Of a DNA stretch of 64,000 nucleotides, positions 33,918 to 42,581 are shown in pieces. The translations under genes were made by a program, and so were the position numbers. The notes under the pieces were generated by a model. The model worked only from the letters and a program-made list of their open reading frames with translations, searched no databases and had not been told where the DNA came from. Source of the DNA: Lactococcus protaetiae (lineage in GTDB: Bacteria > Bacillota > Bacilli > Lactobacillales > Streptococcaceae); contig NZ_CP041356.1 of the NCBI RefSeq assembly GCF_006965445.1, positions 620,001 to 684,000 on the forward strand. Reading direction: 5' to 3'. Within the stretch, counting starts at the first letter, position 1. Every line of letters starts with the position of its first letter.

Positions 33918-34348
33918 TGTTTGCACGAATTTTAGGACTTGATGTCGGTACAAAAACGGTTGGAGTGTCAGTGAGTGATTTGCTTGGTATGACTGCACAA
34001 CCTGTAGAAACGATTAAAATTGACAGTGAAGCTGGCAATCTGGGTTTTGTGCGTCTTGAAGCATTAATCAAAGAATACAAACCGAATAAGATTGTGTTGG
34101 GACTTCCTAAGCATATGAATGGTGATGAAGGAATTCGAGCGGAAGCTTCACGAGATTATGGTAATAAAATCACTGAAGAATTTGGGATTGAAGTTGATTA
34201 TCAAGATGAACGACTAACAACTGCTCAAGCTGAAAAGGTATTGATTGACGGTGGTGTACGACGCAAAGACCGTAAAAAATCAATTGATAAATTGGCAGCG
34301 GTACTGATTTTGCAGAGTTATCTTGATGCACACGCTTTGAAAATGTAA
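33917..34348 (+). CDS. ruvX: RuvX/YqgF Holliday-junction resolvase-like nuclease
   Basis: A 143-residue RNase H-fold protein. RILGLDVGTKTVGVSVSD provides the first catalytic Asp, VLGLPKHMNGD follows, and DERLTTAQAEK carries the second acidic cluster. It is implicated in 16S rRNA maturation and/or junction resolution. It starts on the last base of the ireB stop (TAATG). The next gene follows after 156 bp rich in CTGTCAG motifs. Confidence 0.94.
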   Translation: MFARILGLDVGTKTVGVSVSDLLGMTAQPVETIKIDSEAGNLGFVRLEALIKEYKPNKIVLGLPKHMNGDEGIRAEASRDYGNKITEEFGIEVDYQDERLTTAQAEKVLIDGGVRRKDRKKSIDKLAAVLILQSYLDAHALKM

Positions 34349-34504
34349 GTTTTACACTGATGGGTGTAGATTTTACTGACAGGTTTCTGTCAGTACATTT
34401 GGGCTGTGTTTTATCGGGAAAAGATTTACTGATAGAGATTTGTCAGTTCATGATGAGCTGATGGGGCTTTTGTCAGTGAAAATGTCAAAGAAAAGGGAAA
34501 TAAA

Positions 34505-34828
34505 ATGACTCATACACATGACCACGAACATGAACATAATCATGAGGCTGATTACATTACATTAGTTGATGAGAATGGAAATGAAAGTCTTTTTCAAATT
34601 TTGATTACTATTGATGGACAAGAGGAATTTGGTAAAAATTATGTTGTTCTTCAACCCACAGAGTTTGAAGAAGATGAAGATGGCTTGATTGATGTACTGG
34701 CTTATTCTTTCACTGAAAATGAAGACGGTACAGAAGGTGATTTGCAACCAATCCCAGAAGATGCTGAGGATGAGTGGGATATGATTGAAGAAGTCTTCAA
34801 TAGTTTCATGGACGAACAAGAAGAGTAG
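34505..34828 (+). CDS. yrzB: DUF1292/YrzB family protein (UPF0473)
   Basis: A 107-residue acidic protein. It has a His-rich N-terminus ([13 protein letters not shown]), then the DUF1292 core ([20 protein letters not shown], here the first 20 residues) and an acidic tail ([20 protein letters not shown]). The function is unknown, but it is conserved with ireB and ruvX across Firmicutes. The His-rich head could bind metal; this is a guess. AAAGGGAAA precedes the ATG. Confidence 0.9.
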   Translation: MTHTHDHEHEHNHEADYITLVDENGNESLFQILITIDGQEEFGKNYVVLQPTEFEEDEDGLIDVLAYSFTENEDGTEGDLQPIPEDAEDEWDMIEEVFNSFMDEQEE

Positions 34829-34849
34829 TGGTTGACCGCAAAAAAACGG

Positions 34850-34912
34850 ACTTGTGCCGATTGGATAAAGCTTTGGTTGCCCAATGGTATTAGCACTCAC
34901 TTGCTTTGATAA
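34850..34912. repeat. Interspersed repeat fragment, copy F
   Basis: It keeps only the right-hand module (GCACTCACTTGCTTTGATAAA) of the mosaic family plus degenerate sequence. Confidence 0.5.
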
Positions 34913-34984
34913 ATAAAATCTGTCAGTTCAATGCGATTATCGTGAGCATTGAATCGGCGGATAAAAGCTTTATCAACAGAGTTG

Positions 34985-35015
34985 AAAAAGCTGTCAGCAT
35001 ACTGACAGCTTTTTT
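34985..35015 (+). terminator. CTGTCAG-type terminator
   Basis: AAAAAGCTGTCAG, a 4-nt loop and CTGACAGCTTTTT form a perfect 13-bp stem with T tail. Confidence 0.85.
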
Positions 35016-35052
35016 GAGTTTAAAATTGTATAATATTTTGTGAGGTGAGTGA

Positions 35053-35523
35053 ATGAAAATAAGAAAAGCAGAGATTAAAGATTGTCCTAAATTATTGGAG
35101 TTACTGGCGGAGATTGGTCAGTTTCATTATGAGCGGAGACCAGATGTTTTTCGAGCTGATGCTGGAAAATATTCGCTGACGGATTTATCGGAAATGCTGA
35201 CAGATGCAACAAAACCAATCTTTGTGGCCGTTTCTGATCGTGATGAGGTTTTGGGATATGCGATGTGCCAAGTTAAAGAAAATACAGAGCATACTGTGCT
35301 TGCTCCATATAAAGTTCTATATTTAGATGATTTATGTGTGGATGAGAATGCACGAAAACTAGGTGCAGGCGGTCAGTTGATGGATGTTTTGATTGATTTT
35401 GCACGTGAGGAGCATTGTTCTAGAGTTGAGCTGAATGTATGGGAAATGCCAGATTCTGCAAAAGAATTTTATGAACATCATGGTTTCAAGACACAGAGAC
35501 GAGAGATGGAGTTTTTGCTATAA
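35053..35523 (+). CDS. GNAT-family N-acetyltransferase
   Basis: A 156-residue GNAT protein. LYLDDLCVDENARKLGAGGQLMDVLI contains motif A (V-DE-RKLGAGGQL, acetyl-CoA pyrophosphate loop, ~100). MPDSAKEFYEHHGF (~135) is motif B. The N-terminal part (IRKAEIKDCPKLLELL) fits the fold. The acceptor substrate is unknown. It is monocistronic between two hairpin terminators. Confidence 0.9.
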   Translation: MKIRKAEIKDCPKLLELLAEIGQFHYERRPDVFRADAGKYSLTDLSEMLTDATKPIFVAVSDRDEVLGYAMCQVKENTEHTVLAPYKVLYLDDLCVDENARKLGAGGQLMDVLIDFAREEHCSRVELNVWEMPDSAKEFYEHHGFKTQRREMEFLL

Positions 35524-35528
35524 TAACT

Positions 35529-35557
35529 AAAAAAATCGGAGTTTTCCGATTTTTTAT
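35529..35557 (+). terminator. Terminator after GNAT gene
   Basis: AAAAAATCGGA-GTTT-TCCGATTTTTT, an 11-bp stem. Confidence 0.85.
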
Positions 35558-35559
35558 TT

Positions 35560-35676
35560 GTTTATCAAAGCAAGTGCATACTATCTCTGATTTATGGCTT
35601 TGCTGTTGGTGCTCGTTACGATAGGGTGCTGTGCAGACGGTGCAACGAAGCGGAGATGTGAGGTTGTACCCTAAAT
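35560..35676. repeat. Interspersed mosaic repeat, copy G (inverted)
   Basis: Reads TATCAAAGCAAGTGCATACTATCTC from the left, the reverse complement of the usual right end, then a GCTCGTTACGATAGGGTGCTG segment, AACGAAGCGGAGATGTGAGG and TTGTACCCTAAATTCA. It fills the convergent spacer between the GNAT gene and the SDR operon. Confidence 0.7.
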
Positions 35677-36462
35677 TCAATTTTTACCAAACTTACGTTT
35701 CAAACCATTTCTTGCGATGTCTTTGAGATTTTTTCCCATTAGCCCAGGTTCATAATTGTCAATGATAGTGCCGTCAAAATTGATAAGTTCGGCATTATGA
35801 TTTTTTCCATCAAAGAGAAAACTTGTGATGTTCTCTGCAGCTTCGTAAGGAGTTCTGACCATTCCGCCTTCGCCAGCCTTTGCTCCGTTAAGGTCAGTTG
35901 CGATAGCACCAGGCATGACACCAAAGATTTGGCGTTTTGATTTATCTTTTTCAAACTGGTGGCCGAAGGCAAAAGTCATTGCATTTTGTGCAGCCTTGCT
36001 CGTCACGTAAGCGAGAGGCATCCAGTATTTTTGTGAAACAGGAACGGTCACATTGAGAATCTTGGCATTTTCTGAAAGCGCCGGCAAAAGATTTGTGATA
36101 ACGGCATGAGTTCCTAAGAAATTAGTGTTGAGTGTCTCTTGAAGGTCAGTCGTTGTGTAGTCAAATGCGGATTTATTCATGTCTAGTTTACTTTTTTCTG
36201 TCGCGATGTTGCCAGCAATCCCTGCGTTGTTGACAAGAATGTCAACATCTGACAAATCTGACAGACTTTCTAATCCCTCTAAGTCGTTCAAATCAACTTT
36301 GACAAAACTTGCAGAAATACCATCAGCTTGCAATTTTTGGACGGCTTCTTGTCCAAGACTTTCTTGTCTTGCGCCAAGCAAAATTTCATAGCCACGCTTG
36401 CCAAGATTTTGTGCAATCGCAAAACCAATGCCTTTGTTTGCGCCAGTAATCAGTGCTTTCAT
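35677..36462 (-). CDS. Short-chain dehydrogenase/reductase (second gene of SDR pair)
   Basis: A 261-residue classical SDR. TGANKGIGFAIAQNLG (~8) is the NAD(P)-binding glycine motif, NNAGIAGN (~85) follows, and YVTSKAAQNAMTFAFG (~155) carries catalytic Tyr-x-x-x-Lys, with the Ser in the preceding VTVPVSQKY. It is a cytosolic oxidoreductase with unknown substrate. It starts 2 nt after the upstream SDR gene, so the two form an operon that a TetR regulator at 38166 may control. Confidence 0.9.
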   Translation of the reverse strand: MKALITGANKGIGFAIAQNLGKRGYEILLGARQESLGQEAVQKLQADGISASFVKVDLNDLEGLESLSDLSDVDILVNNAGIAGNIATEKSKLDMNKSAFDYTTTDLQETLNTNFLGTHAVITNLLPALSENAKILNVTVPVSQKYWMPLAYVTSKAAQNAMTFAFGHQFEKDKSKRQIFGVMPGAIATDLNGAKAGEGGMVRTPYEAAENITSFLFDGKNHNAELINFDGTIIDNYEPGLMGKNLKDIARNGLKRKFGKN

Positions 36463-36464
36463 TT

Positions 36465-37250
36465 CTATCTTTCTCCTTTTTCTTTTGGAAAATAATTTCC
36501 TAGCATTTGGGTAGAGAGTTTGTTCGTGTTTTCTTCACTATTGACTTTGCCCATTTGATGTAAAGTCTTCGCAAAGCCAGCATCAATGCGCTCCGCACCG
36601 TTTTCGAGACCAAGAAGAGTTTCGTCAATCAAATCGCTCAGTTTCATGTTGGTTGGATTTTCAGTTGAAGCGTGTTCTTCAAGATTGGTCTCTGCGACAA
36701 GAGGAGGTACAAGTTCGACAACACGTAAATTTTTTCCAAAATATTTTGCTTGTTCACGTAGTGCATCGCTGTAAAAGTGAACGCCAGCTTTTGTCAGGTT
36801 ATAAATCGGATGTGCACCATCTGCAAGGTTGGATAAACCAGATGAAACGTTGATGATAGTGCCGTAATTATTAGTTAAAAGAGGCAATAATGCCTGTGTT
36901 ACAGCGATTGTACCAGTGAGATTAGTATTGATTTCTTCTGTCAGTACTGACAAAGGGAGCTGTGCAAATAAATCATAAGCGCGCATAATACCAGCAGAAT
37001 TCATCAGTACGTCAAGCCGTGGGAATTTGTCCTGAATGTATTCTGTCAGTGCTGACAAATGCTCTAGTGTCGTCACGTCGCTGACAAACCCTGATAATTC
37101 AGGATTTTCAGCCAAAATTTTGTTTAGGCGTGATTCATTACGAGCAGTGATAATGACACGATTGCCAAGGGATGCAAAGCGTTTAGCAAATCCAAAACCG
37201 ATACCGCTTGTTCCACCAGTAATCAAAATTGTATGTCCAGTAAAAGTCAT
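36465..37250 (-). CDS. Short-chain dehydrogenase/reductase (DltE-like)
   Basis: A 261-residue SDR. The cofactor motif is TGGTSGIGFGFAKRF (~10), then MNSAGIMRAYDLF (~85), INVSSGLSNLADGAHPIYNLTKAG (~140-160: Ser, Tyr-x-x-x-Lys as YNLTK). The LVPPLVAETNLEEH region resembles DltE-type SDRs. It is the first gene of a two-gene operon, with AGGATAAC before the ATG. The coding sequence contains two near-perfect CTGTCAGTACTGACAAAG-type motifs. Confidence 0.9.
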   Translation of the reverse strand: MTFTGHTILITGGTSGIGFGFAKRFASLGNRVIITARNESRLNKILAENPELSGFVSDVTTLEHLSALTEYIQDKFPRLDVLMNSAGIMRAYDLFAQLPLSVLTEEINTNLTGTIAVTQALLPLLTNNYGTIINVSSGLSNLADGAHPIYNLTKAGVHFYSDALREQAKYFGKNLRVVELVPPLVAETNLEEHASTENPTNMKLSDLIDETLLGLENGAERIDAGFAKTLHQMGKVNSEENTNKLSTQMLGNYFPKEKGER

Positions 37251-37284
37251 TGTTATCCTCCAAGAAATGAGTTCATTCGTCTTT

Positions 37285-37620
37285 TAACCAAGCAAGTTCC
37301 TGCTATCTCCGCCCTTTGGGCTACGTTGTCGATGCTCGCTACGGTGCTGAAGCACCTAGTCGCAATCGCAATTCCCCCACCTCTTTTAGGTGGAGGGATA
37401 AGCAACACTAAGCTTTGTTTTCGTTCTACTGCCCTAGGGTCTTGGCGCTTTAGCGCTTAGACTTCAGGGACAGGGTGACCTCATATCTTTGATGTTAAGC
37501 AGACTGTTGCAGCTTTAGCTGCGTACAGGTCGCTTAGTTGTTACATCTAGAGGTTGTACCCTAACATCAGTGGGAGAGAAAAAATCTCCCACTGATGAAG
37601 TAATCACTTCAATAATGTTA
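37285..37620. repeat. Interspersed mosaic repeat, copy H (inverted, long)
   Basis: The longest copy. From left: AACCAAGCAAGTTCCTGC, CTATCTCCGCCCTTTGGG, CGATGCTCGCTACGG, a CCCACCTC...GAGGTGG-like dyad, CCCTAGGGTCTTGG, CAGGGTGACCTCATATC, GAGGTTGTACCCTAACATCAG, and the inverted pair CATCAGTGGGAGA (37565-37577)/TCTCCCACTGATG (37585-37597). It is largely the reverse complement of copy A in module order. No supported ORF. Confidence 0.8.
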
Positions 37621-37671
37621 TTCAAAAACAATACGAGCTTCCGAATAAGTCTAATGAACTTAATTATTATT

Positions 37672-37758
37672 TGGTTATAATTTTTTGTTTTTATAACTCA
37701 TGAAAAGATTATACTATCAGAAGTTATATTTGTCAAGAATTATAACTTGTGTTAGAAT
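37672..37758. promoter_or_regulatory. Promoter with paired GTTATAA dyads (candidate TetR operators)
   Basis: TTGTCA (37730-37735), 17 nt, TAGAAT (37753-37758) reads rightward. Two dyads overlap or flank it: GTTATAA...TTATAAC (~37673-37697) and AGTTATA...TATAACT (~37721-37746). The spaced, AT-rich inverted repeats look like operators for the TetR-type gene at 38166. Confidence 0.55.
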
Positions 37759-37849
37759 GTTTTTATACTATTCTAAAAGTAATTTAGAAGTTAAACAATA
37801 TTAGAAAGGAATTGAGTTCGGACTCCTAAAAGTTAGGAAAATAGATGAC

Positions 37850-38060
37850 TCTACTGTCCGTTTGCTAAAACAGAAAAAGGCAAAGCAGGTGGTCGAAATG
37901 GTAACTGGGTTTCTAAAGCAACATCTTCGCTACGCTATTCATTCCGTTCTATTTCCGCTATCGTGCTAGGTGCTTTGCATGCTGTTCTGCGAACAGTCTA
38001 CGTAAAATAACAAGCGCAAAAGGCGAAGTACCAAGTCGGAATGGTAAGATCAAAAGGAAA
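37850..38060. repeat. Degenerate repeat/interrupted region, copy J
   Basis: It carries CGCTACGCTATTCATTCCG, CTATTTCCGCTATCGTGC and CTGTTCTGCGAACAGTCTACG, loosely related to the mosaic family. It stands between the promoter at 37730 and the TetR gene 400 bp downstream, with no ORF. Confidence 0.45.
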
Positions 38061-38165
38061 CCTCATTTTTTAAAATTTCTACGCTTCTACGAGTGAAATT
38101 TTGCAAAACAAAATCTCTTCTGTAGCTTTGATATAATCTTTCAAGCAGTCGTCCTCACATTTAAT

Positions 38166-38705
38166 ATGACAACACGAGAAAAAATTCTCCAAGAAACCGA
38201 AAATTTCATCCTAAAGAACGGGATAGAGAAACTTACAATATCAAAAATTGCTAAAAAGTTGAATATCAGTCAGCCCGCAATTTACAAGCATTTTAAAAAT
38301 AAGGAAGAGTTGCTGACCGTCCTTGCTCTTCGATTTCTCAACGAACAGACACTATCTGCGATTTTTCCTTTTGATACGACAAACTATACACAAAAAGTCG
38401 ATATTATCCACGATTGGCTTTGGGCTGTCGCAAGTGCCAAGTTTTATGCGCATCAGGAAACACCTGAGATGTTTGCGCTTTACACTACTTATGTCAGCGA
38501 AAATCAAGCGCTTAGTCAGGAACACATTTTAGAAATGGTTCAGAGCTTACAGAGTGCAGCCGCTCTTTCAAAACCAGAGCAAGCAGGAGCCTTGATTCAA
38601 GCATTTGCTTATTTTCATCATCCGAAAGTAGCGCCACAGTGGGATAACTCTTTTCAAGAACAATTTGAAAATGTTTGGTCACTTATCAAAAAGAATTTTG
38701 AATAA
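38166..38705 (+). CDS. TetR-family regulator
   Basis: A 179-residue protein with a clear N-terminal HTH: TREKILQETENFILKNGIEKLT, then IAKKLNISQPAIYKHFKNKEEL (TetR recognition helix, ~40), shown here in two parts. The helical ligand domain follows (~60-175). It is divergent from the SDR operon but separated by a long repeat-filled spacer. I infer that it regulates the SDR genes or itself through the GTTATAA dyads near 37.7 kb. No strong Shine-Dalgarno precedes the ATG (CCTCACATTTAATATG). Confidence 0.85.
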   Translation: MTTREKILQETENFILKNGIEKLTISKIAKKLNISQPAIYKHFKNKEELLTVLALRFLNEQTLSAIFPFDTTNYTQKVDIIHDWLWAVASAKFYAHQETPEMFALYTTYVSENQALSQEHILEMVQSLQSAAALSKPEQAGALIQAFAYFHHPKVAPQWDNSFQEQFENVWSLIKKNFE

Positions 38706-38779
38706 GTTAGCTACAACCACTTTATAACTCACTTATTGTTGACTTTTACGGCAAATGAGTCATAGTAACAAAAATGTCA

Positions 38780-38942
38780 ATAATGAAGCCAAGACTTATT
38801 CAGTGGGAGTTTCGACTCACCACTGAATTTAGGGTACAACCTCACATCTCCGCTTCGCTGCACTGTCTGCACAGCACCTTGTCGTAGCGAGCATCAACAG
38901 CGTAGCCGCAAGGCGGAGATAGCACGCACTTGTTTTGATAAA
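38780..38942. repeat. Interspersed mosaic repeat, copy I
   Basis: Nearly a textbook copy: GCCAAGACTTATTCAGTGGG, TTTAGGGTACAACCTCACATC, TCGTAGCGAGCATCAACAGC, GGCGGAGATAGCACG and CACTTGTTTTGATAAAA. It lies in the convergent spacer between tetR and glgB. Confidence 0.8.
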
Positions 38943-38968
38943 AACCTGTCAGTACGCTGACAGGTTCT
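38938..38968 (-). terminator. glgB terminator (CTGTCAG type)
   Basis: AACCTGTCAG-TACG-CTGACAGGTT with a T run on the minus strand, supplied by the TTTTATCAAAACAAG end of repeat I. Confidence 0.8.
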
Positions 38969-38992
38969 ATTTTAGGTGTTAATGTATTATGT

Positions 38993-40936
38993 TCATTTGA
39001 TTCTAAATACCATTGCACATCTAGGTTCAAGAATGATATTGAGTTTTCCTTTTGACCAACCAAAGCTACTTCTTGGTCCAAAACCACCATATTTTCTATC
39101 ATCGGTGTCAAAGATTAATTCAGGTTTTTCTGCAAAGTCCAGGTGAAGCTGCTGCTCATAACTTGGATGAAAATTAAATGCAAAAAGTAAATTCCCTTTT
39201 TGATAAGCCAATAGTTTATCAGAATTTTTTACCCACCGTTGCTTCAAGCTTGCACTATTCTCCATAAACTTGAACTGATGTTCTAAGTTAATCATATCGT
39301 TATCAAATGCCAAGAGATATTTGAAACGTAAATCTTGATTGTCTGCCAGAGACCATTGTCTACGTGCATGCTGATAGCTATCACCATTGCCCTCACGAGG
39401 GAAATCTAACCATTCTGGATGCCCAAACTCATTTCCCATGAAGTTCAGATAACCCTCTCCAGCAAGGCTGAAAGTGACGAGGCGAATCAGCTTGTGCAAC
39501 GCAATTGCACGATCAATAATCAGCGATTCACTACCTGTATCCATCTTCCAGTAAATCTCACTATCCGCGAGCCACATCATGATGGTCTTGTCACCAACAA
39601 GCGCCTGATCATGACTTTCTGCATAGCCAATGTTTTTCTCTCCAGGTCGTCTCGTTGTCAATTCCCACCAGAGCGCCATCAAGTCAAGGTCATCATCAGA
39701 TTTTTCTTTAAGTTGTTTAATCCAAAAATCAGGAATGCCCATTGAGAGTCGGTAGTCAAAGCCAATACCGCCAGCTGAGATAGGAAGTGCCATACCTGGC
39801 ATCGCTGACATATCTTCAGCAATCGTCGTAGCATCAGGATTCACTTGACGGATGAGTTCATTTGCCAACATCAAATAAGTGACTGCCTCAACATCAGTAT
39901 TAAGTGAAAAATATTTACTATAATCAGTGAATGCAGTACCCAGACCGTGGTCGTGATAGAGCATAGAAGTCACACCATCAAAGCGGAAACCATCAAATTT
40001 ATAAACATCTAGCCAGAATTTCAGATTTGAGAGTAAGAAATGTAAGACTTCATCTTTGCCGTAATTAAATAATTTCGTGTTCCAAGCAGAATGTTCACCA
40101 CGCTTGCCTTCATGGAAATATTGTGAAGTTGTGCCGTCAAAGAGATTTAGTCCATCTCCAACATTTTTCACAGCGTGTGAATGAACGACATCAAGCAATA
40201 CGCGTAAGCCCATACCATGCGCCGTATCAATCAGTTCCATCAAATCTTCAGACTTACCAAATCGACTTGATATCGCAAAGAAATTGGATACTTGATAGCC
40301 AAAGCTGGCATAAAGCGGATGCTCCATAATTGCCATTAATTGAATCGTATTGTAACCATCTTTTTTGATGCGAGGTAAGATATCGCGTGTAAATTCTTTG
40401 TAGCTATTAATCCGATAATCTTCTGTGGAGATACCAATGTGTGCTTCATAAATTAAAGGTGCTTCGGTGAGGTTTGGTGCTTTGTGTTTCCATTCGTACT
40501 GCGGGTGTGTAATCACACCATCCATTTCATAACGTTCATTTTGCACAGCATACATGATATAGCTCGGAACACGATAAACAGTTTGCCCATCTTTCAAGAG
40601 TAATTTTACCTTAACTTTTGAACCGATAGGGAGCATACCAGGACTAGAAATTTCCCAAGTGCCACCATAGGCAGACCTGAGTTCAAAATTATTTTCCCAG
40701 TTATTAAAATCTCCAACTAACCAAGCTTTAGCAGCAGCAGGTGCCCATTCACGAAAAGTCCAATGATTTTTTTCCTGTTGGAATCCGAAATATTTATATC
40801 CATTTGCAAAGTCAGAGAGAGTACCATCCGTACCCAATAAACGTTTTTTTGTACGTGCATACTCAAAAAGCCTTAAAGATAAATCCTCTTTGAAAGGTTC
40901 AAGGTAAGGGTCATAGTCTAAAATACTTAAAGGCAT
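38993..40936 (-). CDS. glgB: Glycogen/starch branching enzyme, eukaryote-type (GH13 subfamily 8-like)
   Basis: A 647-residue branching enzyme. The N-terminal CBM48 (~40-130, WTFREWAPAAAKAWLVGDFN) is followed by the GH13 barrel: DVVHSHAVKNVGDGLN (~245), FRFDGVTSMLYHDHG (nucleophile Asp, ~320), TIAEDMSAMPG (acid Glu, ~375) and ESHDQALVGDKT (~445). GDGLNLFDG, the long segment HSAWNTKLFNYGKDEV and FMGNEFGHPEWLDFPREGN are characteristic of plant/animal-type enzymes rather than the usual bacterial GlgB. It forms alpha-1,6 branches in glucans. No other glg gene is next to it, which is unusual. Confidence 0.9.
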   Translation of the reverse strand: MPLSILDYDPYLEPFKEDLSLRLFEYARTKKRLLGTDGTLSDFANGYKYFGFQQEKNHWTFREWAPAAAKAWLVGDFNNWENNFELRSAYGGTWEISSPGMLPIGSKVKVKLLLKDGQTVYRVPSYIMYAVQNERYEMDGVITHPQYEWKHKAPNLTEAPLIYEAHIGISTEDYRINSYKEFTRDILPRIKKDGYNTIQLMAIMEHPLYASFGYQVSNFFAISSRFGKSEDLMELIDTAHGMGLRVLLDVVHSHAVKNVGDGLNLFDGTTSQYFHEGKRGEHSAWNTKLFNYGKDEVLHFLLSNLKFWLDVYKFDGFRFDGVTSMLYHDHGLGTAFTDYSKYFSLNTDVEAVTYLMLANELIRQVNPDATTIAEDMSAMPGMALPISAGGIGFDYRLSMGIPDFWIKQLKEKSDDDLDLMALWWELTTRRPGEKNIGYAESHDQALVGDKTIMMWLADSEIYWKMDTGSESLIIDRAIALHKLIRLVTFSLAGEGYLNFMGNEFGHPEWLDFPREGNGDSYQHARRQWSLADNQDLRFKYLLAFDNDMINLEHQFKFMENSASLKQRWVKNSDKLLAYQKGNLLFAFNFHPSYEQQLHLDFAEKPELIFDTDDRKYGGFGPRSSFGWSKGKLNIILEPRCAMVFRIK

Positions 40937-41465
40937 AATGTTCTCCTTTTTTAAGATAGAGTCGAAATTAATAATTATTTAAAGTCATACTTCATACTAG
41001 TTCATCTCTAAATCTGCGTTAGCAGATTTGGTAGTTAAACTTTACCTATACTACATTGCGACGATTGGGAAAAGCGAAGTTTTTCTTATCCACAATCTTG
41101 ACGCATTGTGTTAAGCGCAAGAGATGGTTTACGTTCTTGGAGTTAGGTACCAAACCGTGATTTGATGAAAAAGTGAAGTTGACTTCATACAGTTATTAAA
41201 TGTCGCACTCAAATTTGTCCAATTATCCTAGACCTATTTTATCATTTTTGTAAAGGTTTTCATAACGAAAATATGATAAAAATGAAATAAACTATATTCT
41301 GCCAAAATTATGCGTAGAATTTTTATACTGTCGAAAACTGTAAATTCTGATTGATGAATCCAACCATATTTCGCTGACAGGGTTAGTGTATACTGATATA
41401 AGAGTGCTAATCACTCAATGCAGTGGTCAAAGTTGAAAGTCTGTGGATAAATAATGAAAAAGAAA
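40937..41465. other. Intergenic region upstream of glgB
   Basis: The glgB Shine-Dalgarno (minus strand AAGGAGAAC) is at the left edge. 41010-41170 has GC-richer, repeat-like sequence with short dyads (AAATCTGCGTTAGCAGATTT at 41011-41030 is a 20-nt hairpin). I see no gene or clear promoter. Confidence 0.4.
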
Positions 41466-41466
41466 C

Positions 41467-41494
41467 TTTCTGTCAGCACTGACAGAATTTTTTA
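41467..41494 (+). terminator. CTGTCAG-type hairpin
   Basis: TTCTGTCAG-CA-CTGACAGAA followed by TTTTTT on the plus strand. It lies just downstream of the minus-strand gene at 41523. Confidence 0.7.
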
Positions 41495-41522
41495 AGAATC
41501 TTGTCAGCAAATATCAGAGTTT

Positions 41523-41948
41523 TTATTGACTAAATCCGAACCAAGGGTCTTCTTCGTCAGTGAGCACCTTTTGGCTCGCTCCAAAAGGAGAAGTATCAGG
41601 GGTTTCAATAGTAGGTGAAAAAGCAGTGAAAAGTTGTTCAGGACGATTACTACTTTTAAGGGTTTCAGCTTTAATATTACTATCTGCGCTTGAAATTTCA
41701 CTAAAGTGGTTAGAAGTGTCAGTGAGTACTGACGGATTTTTGTCAGCCTCTTTTGAGAGAGTTGTCAGCGAATTTGAACCATCAGTGAAAAAATAACCCT
41801 CCAAATATTGAATATAATCATAAAATTCTGTCAGGAGTTCGTGATAATAACTCATCTCACTTGTATTATCGATGCTTTCAAAAGTACCTTGAGCTTCACC
41901 CCAACGCTCAGCAATATGTTTACTTTTCATAAAATCATTATAGTTCAT
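41523..41948 (-). CDS. Hypothetical acidic protein
   Basis: A 141-residue protein, MNYNDFMKSKHIAERWGEA at the N-terminus. It is rich in Ser/Thr/Glu with no membrane segment. The first ~60 residues may be helical with aromatic residues (YYHELLTEFYDYIQYLEGYFF). The remainder is low-complexity, with ETPDTSPFGASQ and a DPWFGFSQ end. Several CTGTCAG-like motifs in the coding sequence mark it as resident core sequence rather than part of the adjacent island. AGGAAACC precedes the ATG. I do not recognise a function. Confidence 0.65.
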   Translation of the reverse strand: MNYNDFMKSKHIAERWGEAQGTFESIDNTSEMSYYHELLTEFYDYIQYLEGYFFTDGSNSLTTLSKEADKNPSVLTDTSNHFSEISSADSNIKAETLKSSNRPEQLFTAFSPTIETPDTSPFGASQKVLTDEEDPWFGFSQ

Positions 41949-42581
41949 TTGGTTTCCTCACATTTTAAATAGTATATAATCTTTATCAATCCATCTACTG
42001 TAAAAAGCAACAACAAATTGACACTACCAAACTATTTTTGGTGGAACAAAATATAGTTTTGGTATATAATCCCGTGGGATTATAGATATGACTATCATAA
42101 GAAGTTGAAATATAAAATGATAGTCATTTAGTCAAATAATAGTATTTTAGATGATGTATACTTTTATATTTGCTGAAAGAACAAGGATAAAATTATAAAA
42201 GAACGAAAAAGTTATAAGAAAAGTTATGAGTTTCATGATGAAATTTCTCAATTTATTTTGTTATAACATTATTAAGTTTAATTTAAATCCTATGGAGTTT
42301 TTTATAGATTCTCTATATTAAAAATACAAAAAAGAATCTGGAATCAAAAAAGATTAAAAATTTATATTGGACGTTTGTGATAATTTTTAGGTCAGATATC
42401 CTGAATTGCTTAATATGATATATTAATTTTTAAAAGAAATCCAGAAAAATTATCTAAAATCTTAATAAGAAAAATCAATAGTGGATAGGTAAAATAAATT
42501 ATGTGACGCATGGCTCATGCTCGCTTTTTAGATGATTTTACATTAAAATAGATATAACGAAAAAATTTAATGAGGAACAAA
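41949..42581. other. AT-rich spacer at left edge of the accessory island
   Basis: A 633-bp region without a gene. It holds an ACCAAACTATTTTTGGT dyad (~42028-42044), the perfect dyad TATAATCCCGTGGGATTATA (42065-42084) embedded in a promoter-like sequence, an AGATTCT...AGAATCT pair (~42306-42340) and a GCATG-GCT-CATGC hairpin with TTTTT downstream (~42508-42530). No tRNA fragment that could be an attachment site was found. Confidence 0.5.

Noticed and set aside
42570-42581. Upstream ATG as start of the STAND gene
   Set aside because: No Shine-Dalgarno precedes it, whereas TGAGGAAC lies well placed before ATG 42582.
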